In this document: positions 1 through 7,105 of the stretch, in pieces
Position numbering within the stretch: position 1 is the stretch's first letter
Layout of the letters: the number at the start of each line of letters is the position of its first letter
Assembly: GCA_002425245.1 (NCBI GenBank)
Contig: DILW01000178.1
Span: 1-8,300 of the forward strand
Reading direction: 5' to 3'
DNA length: 8,300 bases
Source of the DNA: Betaproteobacteria bacterium UBA5582
GTDB taxonomy: Bacteria; Pseudomonadota; Gammaproteobacteria; Burkholderiales; Rhodocyclaceae
Notes under the pieces: model-generated
Seen by the model: the letters and a program-made list of their open reading frames with translations, nothing else
What the model was told of the DNA's origin: nothing
Database searches by the model: none
Position numbers and translations under genes: made by a program

Positions 1-372
1 ACCGCCCAGCACGCGCGGTTCCGGCCAGCTACGGGCGAGCAGGGCGCCGATCAGCGCCGCCCAGATCGGCGCCGTGGCGTTGAGCACGGCGAGCAGCGAG
101 GCTGGCGTCAGGCGGGCCGCATAGGCGAAGAGCAGGAAGGGCAGCGCCGAGTTGAGCAGGCCAAGGACCAGGAAGGCGCGCCAGTTGGCGCGTAGCGCCA
201 GCGGCCGGCGCAGGACGAGGGCAACGCCCCACAGGAAGAGCGCCGCCAGCCCGACGCGGAAGAAGACCAGCCAGGCCGCGCCGAGCACCGGCGCGGCAAT
301 GCGCATGAAGAGGAAGGAAGCGCCCCAGATCGCGGCAAGCAGGACGAGGCGGAACAGGTTGGCGGATGACAT
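1..372 (-). CDS. EamA/DMT-superfamily inner-membrane transporter, 5' part only
   Basis: Reading on the minus strand from an ATG at 372 gives 124 codons that reach the window edge without a stop, so the C-terminal part is missing. The protein is strongly hydrophobic. It starts with a segment containing the IWGASFLFMRIAAPVLG motif (residues 15-31), typical of the first helix of EamA-domain (drug/metabolite transporter) proteins. Further hydrophobic segments lie at about 33-54, 67-84 and 90-112, and the third to fourth contain the family-like stretch LTPASLLAVLNATAPIWAAL (89-108). Complete members usually have about 290-300 residues, two EamA repeats and ten helices, so this is most of the first repeat. 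Substrate cannot be told from sequence; the family exports amino acids, metabolites or drugs. It follows rsmA on the same strand after a 55-nt gap, so it could be read through from that operon or have its own promoter. I see no clear Shine-Dalgarno before the start. Confidence 0.88.
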   Translation of the reverse strand, partial: MSSANLFRLVLLAAIWGASFLFMRIAAPVLGAAWLVFFRVGLAALFLWGVALVLRRPLALRANWRAFLVLGLLNSALPFLLFAYAARLTPASLLAVLNATAPIWAALIGALLARSWPEPRVLGG

Positions 373-427
373 GAAGCGCAGTATGGCAGCGCTACGACAC
401 GAAGCAATCCGATTCTTGCGCCGCCGT

Positions 428-1198
428 TCAGCCGGCCAGGAAGTTGGCGATGCGCACGTAGTCCTCGACCGGCAGGTCTTCCGGACGCAGCGTCGGGGCG
501 ATGCCGAGCGCGGCGAAACCCGCGTCGTCGAGGATGCCCTTGAGGTTGTTGCGCAGCATCTTGCGGCGCTGGGCGAAAGCGGCCTGAACCAGCGTCGACA
601 GGCGTTCCGGATTCTTCGCGGTGAGCTGCTCCGGGGGTTTCGGGATCAGCCGGACCACCGCCGAATCGACCTTGGGCGGCGGGTCGAAGCTCTCCGGCGG
701 CACGTCGATCAGCCATTCCAGCCAGAAGCTGTACTGCAGCATCACCGACAGCCGGCCGTAGTCGGCGCAGCCGGGTTCGGCGACCATGCGTTCGACGACT
801 TCCTTCTGCAGCATGAAGTGCATGTCGCGCACCTGCTGGCCGTAGCTGGCGAGGTGGAAAAGGAGCGGCGTCGAGATGTTGTAGGGCAGGTTGCCGACCA
901 GGCGCAGGTCGCTGCCGATGCTGGCGAAGTCGAAGGCGAGCGCGTCGCCTTCGTGGATGGCGAGGCGCTCGACCGGATGCTGCTTTTTCAGGCGGGCGAT
1001 CAGGTCGCGGTCGATCTCGACGACGTGCAGCCGATCAACGCGCTCAAGCAGCGGCACGGTGATGGCACCGAGGCCGGGGCCGATCTCGACGACGGTATCG
1101 CTGCGCTGGGGATCGATCGCCGAGACGATGGCACCGATGATGCCCTGGTCGATGAGAAAGTTTTGCCCGAACCTTTTGCGGGCAACGTGACCTTTCAT
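428..1198 (-). CDS. rsmA: 16S rRNA (adenine1518-N6/adenine1519-N6)-dimethyltransferase RsmA (KsgA)
   Basis: This 256-residue protein has the usual length of RsmA/KsgA, which uses S-adenosylmethionine to dimethylate two adjacent adenines in helix 45 of 16S rRNA late in 30S assembly. Visible motifs are the N-terminal RKRFGQNFL (8-15), the SAM-binding motif I EIGPGLGAIT (38-47), the acidic EID (61-63), the catalytic NLPYN motif (103-107), the FDPPPKVDSAVVRL block (171-184) and the C-terminal QRRKMLRNNL (210-219), all hallmarks of the family. The frame stays open for 97 more codons upstream, but the ATG at 1198 is chosen because the FGQNFL block follows at the normal distance and an AAAGGA-type ribosome-binding site sits 7 nt before it. 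The start overlaps the pdxA stop by one base (TAATG), indicating translational coupling. Loss of this enzyme is known to give kasugamycin resistance. Confidence 0.97.
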   Translation of the reverse strand: MKGHVARKRFGQNFLIDQGIIGAIVSAIDPQRSDTVVEIGPGLGAITVPLLERVDRLHVVEIDRDLIARLKKQHPVERLAIHEGDALAFDFASIGSDLRLVGNLPYNISTPLLFHLASYGQQVRDMHFMLQKEVVERMVAEPGCADYGRLSVMLQYSFWLEWLIDVPPESFDPPPKVDSAVVRLIPKPPEQLTAKNPERLSTLVQAAFAQRRKMLRNNLKGILDDAGFAALGIAPTLRPEDLPVEDYVRIANFLAG

Positions 1199-2187
1199 TA
1201 CAGTTTCCTTTGTGCCATGCGCGCCGCTTCGCTGACCGCGGCGAACAGGCTGCCGGGGTCGGCCTGGCCGGAACCGGCGAGGGCCAATGCGGTGCCGTGA
1301 TCGACCGAGGTACGGATGATCGGCAGGCCGAGGGTGACGTTGATGCCGTTGCCGAAGGTGGCGTACTTGAGCGCGGTCAGGCCCTGGTCGTGGTACATCG
1401 CCAGCACGGCGTCGCCGCCGGCCAGTACCGGCGGGGTGAACATGGTGTCGGCGGGATGCGGGCCCGAGAGTTGCAGGCCTTCGCTGCACAGCCGGGCGAG
1501 CGCCGGTTCGATGATGTCGATTTCCTCGCGGCCAAGGTAACCGCCCTCGCCCGCATGCGGGTTCAACCCGGCAACCAGGATGCGCGGTTCGGCGATGCCG
1601 TACTTGCCGCGCAGGTCGGCGTCCACAATGCGCAGCGTGCGCTCCAGCAGATCGCCGGTGATCGCCGCCGGCACGTCCTTGAGCGGCAGGTGCGTGGTCG
1701 CCAGGGCGACGCGCAGCGGGCCGCGTTCGGTGTCGCCGGCCAGCATCATCACCACCAGCGGCGTGCCGGTCTTCTCGGCGAGGTATTCGGTGTGGCCGGT
1801 GAAGGCGACGCCGGCCTCATTGATCACGCCTTTGTGCACCGGCGCCGTCGCCATCGCGGCGAATTCGCCGGACTGGCAGCCGGCCAGCGCCCGGTCGAGC
1901 AGGGCCAGCACGTAGCGGCCGTTGGCGGAATCGAGGACGCCGGCTTCGGCCGGCGCGGCGAGCGGCAGGTGAATGACATCGAGCGTGCCGGGCGCCGCCG
2001 GCACGGCGGGTTCATAGTCGCGCAGGACGATGTCGAGGCCGAGTTGTTCGGCACGCTGGCGCAGCAGATCCCGGTCGGCGAGGACGACCGGACGACCGGC
2101 GCCGGACCAGCCGGCAAGCTGCAGGCAGAGTTCGGGACCGATGCCGGCCGGTTCGCCGCTGGTGACGGCGATCACCGGTGCGGTCAT
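1198..2187 (-). CDS. pdxA: 4-hydroxythreonine-4-phosphate dehydrogenase PdxA
   Basis: The 329-residue product matches the length of E. coli PdxA, the NAD-dependent enzyme that oxidises 4-phosphohydroxy-L-threonine in the DXP-dependent pathway to pyridoxal 5'-phosphate (vitamin B6). The N-terminus has the TSGEPAGIGPEL block (9-20), and the substrate-site GHTEYLAE (131-138) is present. The three histidines that bind the divalent metal in E. coli PdxA fall at the same numbers here: H166 (ATTHLPLK), H211 (NPHAGE) and H266 (MYHDQG). The C-terminal GINVTLGLPIIRTSVDHGTA (281-300) is also highly conserved. The ATG at 2187 overlaps the surA stop as ATGA, and a GGAG ribosome-binding site lies 5 nt upstream at 2193-2196. 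The surA-pdxA-rsmA order is a known conserved linkage in proteobacteria, although the metabolic reason is unclear. All key residues are intact. Confidence 0.97.
   Translation of the reverse strand: MTAPVIAVTSGEPAGIGPELCLQLAGWSGAGRPVVLADRDLLRQRAEQLGLDIVLRDYEPAVPAAPGTLDVIHLPLAAPAEAGVLDSANGRYVLALLDRALAGCQSGEFAAMATAPVHKGVINEAGVAFTGHTEYLAEKTGTPLVVMMLAGDTERGPLRVALATTHLPLKDVPAAITGDLLERTLRIVDADLRGKYGIAEPRILVAGLNPHAGEGGYLGREEIDIIEPALARLCSEGLQLSGPHPADTMFTPPVLAGGDAVLAMYHDQGLTALKYATFGNGINVTLGLPIIRTSVDHGTALALAGSGQADPGSLFAAVSEAARMAQRKL
1204..1211 (-). promoter_or_regulatory. Ribosome-binding site of rsmA
   Basis: On the minus strand the sequence AAAGGAAA lies inside the last codons of pdxA, with its AAGGA core 7 nt before the rsmA ATG at 1198. 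It supports that ATG over any start in the longer open frame upstream. Confidence 0.7.
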
Positions 2188-3476
2188 TGCTGCTCCAGGC
2201 GGTTTTCGACGTAGGTGCGGTCGCGCAGCTGGCGCAGCCAGTCCTGGTAGGCATCGTCGAGCTTGCGCTCACGGATCGCCTGACGGGCGACCATGCGCTG
2301 GCGTTCGGCAGAAACGTCTCGCTCGCGCCGCTCGATGACCTGGATCAGGTGCATGCCGAAAGGCGACTTGATCACCTGGCTGAGTTCGCCCGGCTTGAGT
2401 GCATCCATTGCCCGCTCGAAATCGGGGACGGTGTCGCCCGGATTCAGCCAGCCCAGGTCACCGCCCTTGGCGGCGGAGCCATCCTGGGAAAAGAGCCGGG
2501 CCTGTTCGGCGAAGTCCTTGCCGTTGACGATGCGCTCGCGCACGGTTTCCAGCCGGTGCCGGGCTTCGGCTTCGGAAACCACTTCGTTGACGCGGACCAG
2601 GATGTGGCGCGCATTGGTCTGCATGACCGAGGCCGGCGCGTTGGCGCTGCGCTTGTCGACCAGCTTGATGACGTGAAAACCGGCCGAGGAACGCAGCAGC
2701 TCACTGACCTCGCCGGTTTTGAGGCGGGAGGCGGCTTCGGCATACAACTGCGGCAGGCGATCCAGCTGGCGCCAGCCGAGATCGCCGCCCTGCAGACCGT
2801 CCGGCGCATCCGAAAAGACTGCTGTCAGCTCGGCGAAATTCTCGCCGGCGCGGGCCTTGGCCAGTGCCTGTTCGCCGCGTTGGCGCAGCTTCAGCAACTG
2901 CTCGGGCGACGCCGATTCGGGCGCCCGCAACAGGATATGCGCCAGCCGGTACTCGTCGCCACCGCCGTTGGCAGCCTGGTTGGCGAGGTAGTTGTCGATT
3001 TCGCTGTCGGAAACGACCAGTCGGCTTTCGACTTCGCGTTCGCGCAGGCGGGCCATGATCATTTCGCCGCGGATTTCCTCGCGGAAATCCTCATAGGACA
3101 CGCCGTCCTTCTCCAGCGCTGCTCTGAACTGACTCTGATTCATGTTGTTGTTGGCAGCGATGCGACCGATCGCCTGATCGAGTTGCAGATCGTCGATACG
3201 CAGGCCGCTTTCCCGGGCATAAGCGAACTGGGCGTAATCCATGATCATCCGCTCCAGCATCTGCCGCTCCAGCACATCCTCCGAGGGCAAGGGCGTCCCC
3301 TGCTTTTCCAGCTGACGCACAGCAACCGCCAGCCTGGCCCGCAACTCGTTGCGGGTGATCACACTGTCGCCGACCACGGCCACGATGTAATCCGCCTCAA
3401 CGGGCTCCTGCGCCTGTACGGGCAGGGCAAGCAGGCAGGAAACGGCGAAAAGTACGCTGAAGAAATATTTTTGCAT
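2184..3476 (-). CDS. surA: Periplasmic peptidyl-prolyl isomerase and outer-membrane-protein chaperone SurA
   Basis: The 430-residue protein has the full SurA layout. There is a Sec signal peptide (about 1-22, basic K3, hydrophobic core, probable cleavage after VQA before QEPVEA). It is followed by an N-terminal chaperone domain (about 23-170) with the characteristic start DYIVAVVGDSVITRNEL, then two PpiC/parvulin repeats at about 174-276 and 286-385. Both repeats contain the GGDLGW signature (230-235 and 338-343), and the AHILLR and RHILVR strands open them. The C-terminal helix ends in DWLRQLRDRTYVENRL. SurA escorts unfolded outer-membrane proteins, including LptD, through the periplasm, so being directly downstream of lptD fits its job. 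I chose the ATG at 3476 because it places the signal peptide correctly. An in-frame GTG at 3485 overlaps the lptD stop as GTGA and would add three residues; neither start has a good Shine-Dalgarno. Confidence 0.96.
   Translation of the reverse strand: MQKYFFSVLFAVSCLLALPVQAQEPVEADYIVAVVGDSVITRNELRARLAVAVRQLEKQGTPLPSEDVLERQMLERMIMDYAQFAYARESGLRIDDLQLDQAIGRIAANNNMNQSQFRAALEKDGVSYEDFREEIRGEMIMARLREREVESRLVVSDSEIDNYLANQAANGGGDEYRLAHILLRAPESASPEQLLKLRQRGEQALAKARAGENFAELTAVFSDAPDGLQGGDLGWRQLDRLPQLYAEAASRLKTGEVSELLRSSAGFHVIKLVDKRSANAPASVMQTNARHILVRVNEVVSEAEARHRLETVRERIVNGKDFAEQARLFSQDGSAAKGGDLGWLNPGDTVPDFERAMDALKPGELSQVIKSPFGMHLIQVIERRERDVSAERQRMVARQAIRERKLDDAYQDWLRQLRDRTYVENRLEQQ
2193..2196 (-). 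promoter_or_regulatory. Ribosome-binding site of pdxA
   Basis: GGAG on the minus strand, 5 nt before the pdxA ATG and within the last codons of surA. Together with the ATGA overlap it fixes the pdxA start. Confidence 0.65.
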
Positions 3477-3481
3477 GGGTA

Positions 3482-5998
3482 TCACTGATTGGATATCAGA
3501 CTGCTGTCACTGGGCAATTCGTTGGTTTTACCATAGCCCGGTATGCTGCGCCGGAGCAAGCCAAGCGGATTCGACCCGATACTGGTGAAGTCCTGCAGTT
3601 CGAGTTGCAGGAAGAAACTGGTGTTTGGCGAGCCTGAAGTCGCCGCCAGCCTTTGCACGACGCCGCGCATCGCCCAGCAGCCGGCGTTGTATTCGAGACC
3701 ACCGATGGTTTCCAGCATCTTGTGGTCGCGCATCGAGTAGTTGTAGCGGCCCACCGCATACCATTGCGGGGCCAGGGGCCACTGGCCGGCGAAGTCGACC
3801 TGATCGACGACGGCAGCGTTGGTCAAGGGGTCGCGGGTGTAACGGTAACTGGCCGAGAGCACCTTGCCGTAATCGGGCTGGAAACGGACGCCAGCGGAGA
3901 AACGCTCGTTGATGCGGTCCTTGTAGTTGTATTCCCAGGTCGCCTCGGCGTAGGTCTTCGGGGCGACGAGGCCGCTGACCGAGGCGATCAGGTTGGAGAA
4001 CTCATCCTGGCGCGAGGTCTCGCCAGGCAGGCTGACGCGCTGGCCGGTAAAGTAATAACGCTGACCGATCATCGCCCGGAAACGCTCGGCACCGGTATCG
4101 GCATTCAGGATGCGGGTGGTCAGGGCCGCGGTCAGCTGGTTGGCGTCATTGATCCGGTCATAACCGCTGTAACGGTTTTCGGAAAACACCTGGGCGAAAT
4201 TGAAGTCGGTGATACCGGTATCGAAAACCGGTATCCGGCTCTGATCCTTGTAGGGTATCCACACGTAGTAGAGACGCGGCTCCAGCGTCTGCAGGTAGGC
4301 ATTACCCAGCAACTCGCCCTCGCGTTCGAGGACCAGCGTCGAGTCCACCGAGAAGGTCGGCAGAACGCGCGAGAAACTGTCACTGCCCCCGCCGTTGAGC
4401 AGGGAACGGTCAATCGAATAGCTGCTGGCGTGCAGGCCGATCTTGGGCACGACCTGCAGGGCCGGCGTCACCAGCGGCAGGCTGACCTGGGGATAGATCA
4501 CCATGCGCTCGCCTCGATCCTTGCTGGCCTTGTCCTGGTGGGTGAATTTCGTGTACTGCCCGAGCAGGTTGAAATCCATGCCCAACAGGTTGGGGCGGTA
4601 GCCGACCAGATTCAGTTGCGGCTCAAGGAAATAGGGGCGGGCAATCGGATTTTCCGGGTCCGGCTGCAGGGTCTGGTAGCGCAGTACCTGCAGCGAGGAC
4701 TGCAGCCACGGATTGGGCGCGTAACTCACCGAGGCCTGGCGCACCAGCTGTACCTGCGAGGTCTGCAGCAGGCGCGAGGAGAGGTCTTCCCAGTAGCGGT
4801 CGTCGGAAACGCCGTTCCAGTTGAGTGCGGCCGTCAGACCACTGCCGAAATTGTAGAGATGGTGGATCTCGTAGGCATAGCGGCGACGGTCGTCCTCGTT
4901 GCGATCGCTGCTCATGTATTCGGCACGTATCTCGCCACGGTTCGACTCGGTCAGGTAGCGCGTCTCGACCCCCAGCTGGAAACCGCGCTTGCTCATCACC
5001 CGCGGGTAGAACGTGGCGTCATAGTTGGGCGCAATGTTCCAGTAGTAGGGCAACGACAGGTCGAAGCCGGTATTCGTCGACTGCTTGATCGACGGCGTGA
5101 GCACCCCCGAGCGGCGCTGGTTGTTCAAGGGGAACCAGGCGACCGGCGAGTAGAACAACGGCACCCCCTTGAACCACAGCGAGGAGTTGTCGGCGCGGCC
5201 AACGTTTTCGTCAAAGTCGAGATCAAGGCGATCCGCCTTCAGATACCAGTCCGGCGACGGCGCCCGGCAGGTAGAGAAGGTACTGTTCTCCATGCGCATC
5301 CGGTTCTCACCGGCAAAATCGATGCGCTCGGCGGTGCCCCGGGCCTCGCTCAGGCGCGGTTCGGGCGATTCGGTCGGCAGGCCGTACACGTTGGCCACGT
5401 TGAGCATCATTGGTGCCCCGCTGTTGGCGCCATTGACGCTGGCCACGGTGACCAAGGTCTTGTTTTGCTCGTAGAGCTTGCTGTCGACTTCCTTGACCAC
5501 CCGATAACGGGCCTGGTCGGCAAAGCCGATCTGCTCGGACAGCTTCATCCGCAGGTGTTCGGCTTCGACTTCGGAACCTTCCTGCTGCAGCTTGACCTTA
5601 CCCTGGGCATCCACCTCATCCTCAAGCGGGCGGTAGCTCAGACGATCCGCCGTCAGAACCATGCCCGACTTACGCAATTCGACATTGCCCTCGGCCTCCG
5701 CCAGTTCCTCGGTCTGGCCCTCCAGACGGTCGGCCGAGAGGAACAGGGGGTAATCGTCCGCGGGACGCAAGGCGACTGCAACCGGTGCCGAACCTGCCGC
5801 GGCCAGCTTGTCGGCACGCTTCTTCCTGGCCAGCAGATTGAAACGCTTTTCCAGACGCAAGGTCGAGTTGTCGGCGGACGCACCGGTCAGCGCCGCCAAA
5901 AGCACAGGCGTGTCGCCAGTCGCCGCATGCGCAGCCGGCAAGCCGGCAAACAGGCAACAAACCAGCGCGGCAATCGGACGTCGGGAAAAACCTGTCAT
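3482..5998 (-). CDS. lptD: LPS-assembly outer-membrane translocon LptD (OstA/Imp)
   Basis: The 838-residue protein is the outer-membrane barrel that, with lipoprotein LptE, inserts lipopolysaccharide into the outer leaflet. A signal peptide covers about 1-25 (basic RR, hydrophobic core, probable cleavage after AHA). An OstA/LptA-like periplasmic beta-jellyroll follows at about 82-250 (FLSADRLEG, AEGNVELRKSGMVLTADRLS), then the C-terminal barrel domain. The boundary has strongly conserved blocks: STFSTCRAPSPDWYLKA (239-255), GVPLFYSPVAWFPL (278-291), RRSGVLTPS (295-303) and LPYYWNIAPNYDATFYPR (316-333). The protein ends in a beta-rich stretch, FFLQLELQDF (795-804). Only two cysteines, C244 and C774, remain after signal removal. 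E. coli LptD has 784 residues; part of the excess is a pre-jellyroll extension (about 26-80). It is first gene of the lptD-surA-pdxA-rsmA cluster. No clear Shine-Dalgarno precedes the ATG at 5998. Confidence 0.97.
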   Translation of the reverse strand: MTGFSRRPIAALVCCLFAGLPAAHAATGDTPVLLAALTGASADNSTLRLEKRFNLLARKKRADKLAAAGSAPVAVALRPADDYPLFLSADRLEGQTEELAEAEGNVELRKSGMVLTADRLSYRPLEDEVDAQGKVKLQQEGSEVEAEHLRMKLSEQIGFADQARYRVVKEVDSKLYEQNKTLVTVASVNGANSGAPMMLNVANVYGLPTESPEPRLSEARGTAERIDFAGENRMRMENSTFSTCRAPSPDWYLKADRLDLDFDENVGRADNSSLWFKGVPLFYSPVAWFPLNNQRRSGVLTPSIKQSTNTGFDLSLPYYWNIAPNYDATFYPRVMSKRGFQLGVETRYLTESNRGEIRAEYMSSDRNEDDRRRYAYEIHHLYNFGSGLTAALNWNGVSDDRYWEDLSSRLLQTSQVQLVRQASVSYAPNPWLQSSLQVLRYQTLQPDPENPIARPYFLEPQLNLVGYRPNLLGMDFNLLGQYTKFTHQDKASKDRGERMVIYPQVSLPLVTPALQVVPKIGLHASSYSIDRSLLNGGGSDSFSRVLPTFSVDSTLVLEREGELLGNAYLQTLEPRLYYVWIPYKDQSRIPVFDTGITDFNFAQVFSENRYSGYDRINDANQLTAALTTRILNADTGAERFRAMIGQRYYFTGQRVSLPGETSRQDEFSNLIASVSGLVAPKTYAEATWEYNYKDRINERFSAGVRFQPDYGKVLSASYRYTRDPLTNAAVVDQVDFAGQWPLAPQWYAVGRYNYSMRDHKMLETIGGLEYNAGCWAMRGVVQRLAATSGSPNTSFFLQLELQDFTSIGSNPLGLLRRSIPGYGKTNELPSDSSLISNQ

Positions 5999-6085
5999 CG
6001 GAGCATTCTGAGCGGGCCGGGACCGGAAAGCGGAATGCCCGGGTGTTAAAATCGCGCCATTTTACAACGAACCTTCCCCTCCTCG
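5999..6085. promoter_or_regulatory. Divergent promoter region between lptD and amgK
   Basis: This 87-bp spacer is the only noncoding gap between the two divergent operons, so it should hold promoters for both. On the plus strand an extended -10-like element, TG-n-TAAAAT, lies at 6044-6052 and would place an amgK transcript start near 6059 with a leader of about 27 nt; there is no recognisable -35. TAAAAT recurs on the minus strand at 6064-6059, forming an 18-bp inverted repeat (6047-6064) with six-base arms and a CGCGCC centre. I found no convincing sigma-E-type GGAACTT/TCTGA pair for lptD, although lptD and surA are sigma-E controlled in E. coli. The region's function follows from gene layout; the individual promoter elements are tentative. 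Confidence 0.45.
6047..6064. repeat. Short inverted repeat TAAAAT-N6-ATTTTA
   Basis: Perfect six-base arms flank CGCGCC in the middle of the lptD/amgK spacer. It is the most AT-rich patch in a GC-rich surrounding, and its arms resemble -10 hexamers on both strands. It could be a pair of overlapping divergent -10 elements, an operator half-site pair, or chance. Confidence 0.5.
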
Positions 6086-7099
6086 ATGTCGCGCGATCAA
6101 CTTGTTACCGACTGGGTTGCCAGTCGCTTCCCCGAACAGTCCGTTTCCATCACGCCGGCCTCCGCCGACGCCAGCTTCCGCCGCTATTTCCGCCTCACCT
6201 GGCCGGACGGCAACACGCGCATCCTGATGGACGCGCCGCCGGAAAAAGAAGACTGCAAACCCTTCATCAAGGTCGCCGGCCTGCTCGCCAAGGCCGACCT
6301 GGCCGCACCGCGCATCCTTGACCAGGATCTCGACAACGGTTTCCTGGTGCTCACCGACCTCGGCCGCATCGGCTACCTCGACGCGCTCAACGCCGACCTG
6401 TCGCTGGCCGACACGCTGATCCGCCCGGTACTCGACGTACTCGTCAAATGGCAGCTGTCGTCGACCGCCGCCACGCTGCCGCCCTACGACGCGACCCTGC
6501 TGCGCCGCGAACTCGACCTCTTCCCGGAATGGTTCGTCGGCCGCCACCTCGGCGTCCAGCTCGACGATAGCGAAAAGCTGATGCTCGACCGGACCTTCAA
6601 GTTCCTGATCAACTCGGCGCTCAACCAGCCCAAGGTCTTCGTCCATCGCGACTTCATGCCGCGCAACCTGATGGTCGTTGAAAGCGCCGAAACCCTGACG
6701 CCGGGCATCATCGACTTCCAGGACGCGGTCTACGGGCCGATCACCTACGACGTCGTCTCGCTGTTCCGCGACGCCTTCATCTCCTGGGAAGAAGAACAGG
6801 AAATCGACTGGGTCGTCCGCTACTGGGAAAAGGCCCGCGCCGCCGGCCTGCCGGTGCGCGCCGACTTCGGCGATTTCTGGCGCGACTACGAGCTGATGGG
6901 CCTGCAGCGCCACCTCAAGGTACTCGGCATCTTCTGCCGCCTGAAGTATCGCGACGGCAAGGAAAAGTACAGCGAAGACCTGCCGCGTTTCATGAACTAC
7001 GCGCGCAAGACCGCCAGCCGCTACATCCCGCTCAAGCCGCTGCTCAACCTGCTCGACAAGCTCGAAGGCAACACCGAGCAGATCGGCTACCGCCGCTAG
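6086..7099 (+). CDS. amgK: N-acetylmuramate/N-acetylglucosamine anomeric kinase AmgK
   Basis: This 337-residue protein belongs to the aminoglycoside-phosphotransferase (APH/choline kinase-like) fold. Visible features are the N-terminal SADASFRRYFRL (27-37), characteristic of AmgK-type proteins, an ATP-site lysine candidate among K54/K58/K62, a hinge-like LVLTDLG (87-93), the catalytic loop HRDFMPRNLM (187-196, with D189 and N194) and the metal-binding IIDFQDA (208-214, with D210). AmgK phosphorylates MurNAc (and GlcNAc) at C1 with ATP, giving the substrate of MurU, the next gene; this pairing separates it from true antibiotic kinases. It needs no aminoglycoside-resistance role. An in-frame TAA at 6047-6049 and the absence of ATG, GTG or TTG between it and 6086 make the start unambiguous, yet the bases before it are pyrimidine-rich with no Shine-Dalgarno. 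It diverges from lptD. Confidence 0.92.
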   Translation: MSRDQLVTDWVASRFPEQSVSITPASADASFRRYFRLTWPDGNTRILMDAPPEKEDCKPFIKVAGLLAKADLAAPRILDQDLDNGFLVLTDLGRIGYLDALNADLSLADTLIRPVLDVLVKWQLSSTAATLPPYDATLLRRELDLFPEWFVGRHLGVQLDDSEKLMLDRTFKFLINSALNQPKVFVHRDFMPRNLMVVESAETLTPGIIDFQDAVYGPITYDVVSLFRDAFISWEEEQEIDWVVRYWEKARAAGLPVRADFGDFWRDYELMGLQRHLKVLGIFCRLKYRDGKEKYSEDLPRFMNYARKTASRYIPLKPLLNLLDKLEGNTEQIGYRR

Positions 7100-7105
7100 G
7101 CCGCG

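Noticed and set aside
375..393. Inverted repeat AGCGC-N9-GCGCT between rsmA and the transporter as a terminator
   Set aside because: The stem is only five base pairs and no T-tract follows on the minus strand. It could at most mildly mask the transporter start.
1199..1489. A 97-codon N-terminal extension of rsmA in the same open frame
   Set aside because: It overlaps the conserved end of pdxA, is arginine/proline-rich without family similarity, and the ATG at 1198 has a good ribosome-binding site and gives the normal length.
152..2214. Two long plus-strand open frames (152-1300 and 1210-2214) over rsmA and pdxA
   Set aside because: Both are in antisense register with the real minus-strand genes and carry no recognisable motifs; they are codon-bias shadows.
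2178..3488. A 436-codon open frame antisense to surA
   Set aside because: It has the same codon-on-codon register as surA and is explained by rarity of TTA, CTA and TCA codons; the sense strand has unmistakable SurA motifs.
4211..4235. Palindrome GATACCGGTATC with a nearby second copy of ACCGGTATC inside lptD
   Set aside because: It encodes ordinary barrel residues (RIPVFDTGI region) and is too short and isolated to be more than a coincidence of codon choice.
3653..6049. A 798-codon open frame on the plus strand, antisense to lptD
   Set aside because: It lies exactly codon-on-codon with lptD. In this register antisense stops arise only from sense TTA, CTA or TCA codons, which are rare in GC-rich genes. 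The product is an unfamiliar, valine/glycine/arginine-rich sequence, while the sense strand encodes clear LptD.
5997..6060. Tiny leader frames before lptD (MARF-stop from 6060 and MLR-stop ending in the lptD ATG)
   Set aside because: Frames of three to four codons are expected by chance; neither has a well-placed ribosome-binding site and there is no attenuator-like hairpin pair.
6086..7099. amgK as an aminoglycoside antibiotic resistance kinase
   Set aside because: It shares the APH fold, but the N-terminal SADASFRRYFRL block and the adjacent murU point to the sugar kinase of peptidoglycan recycling.
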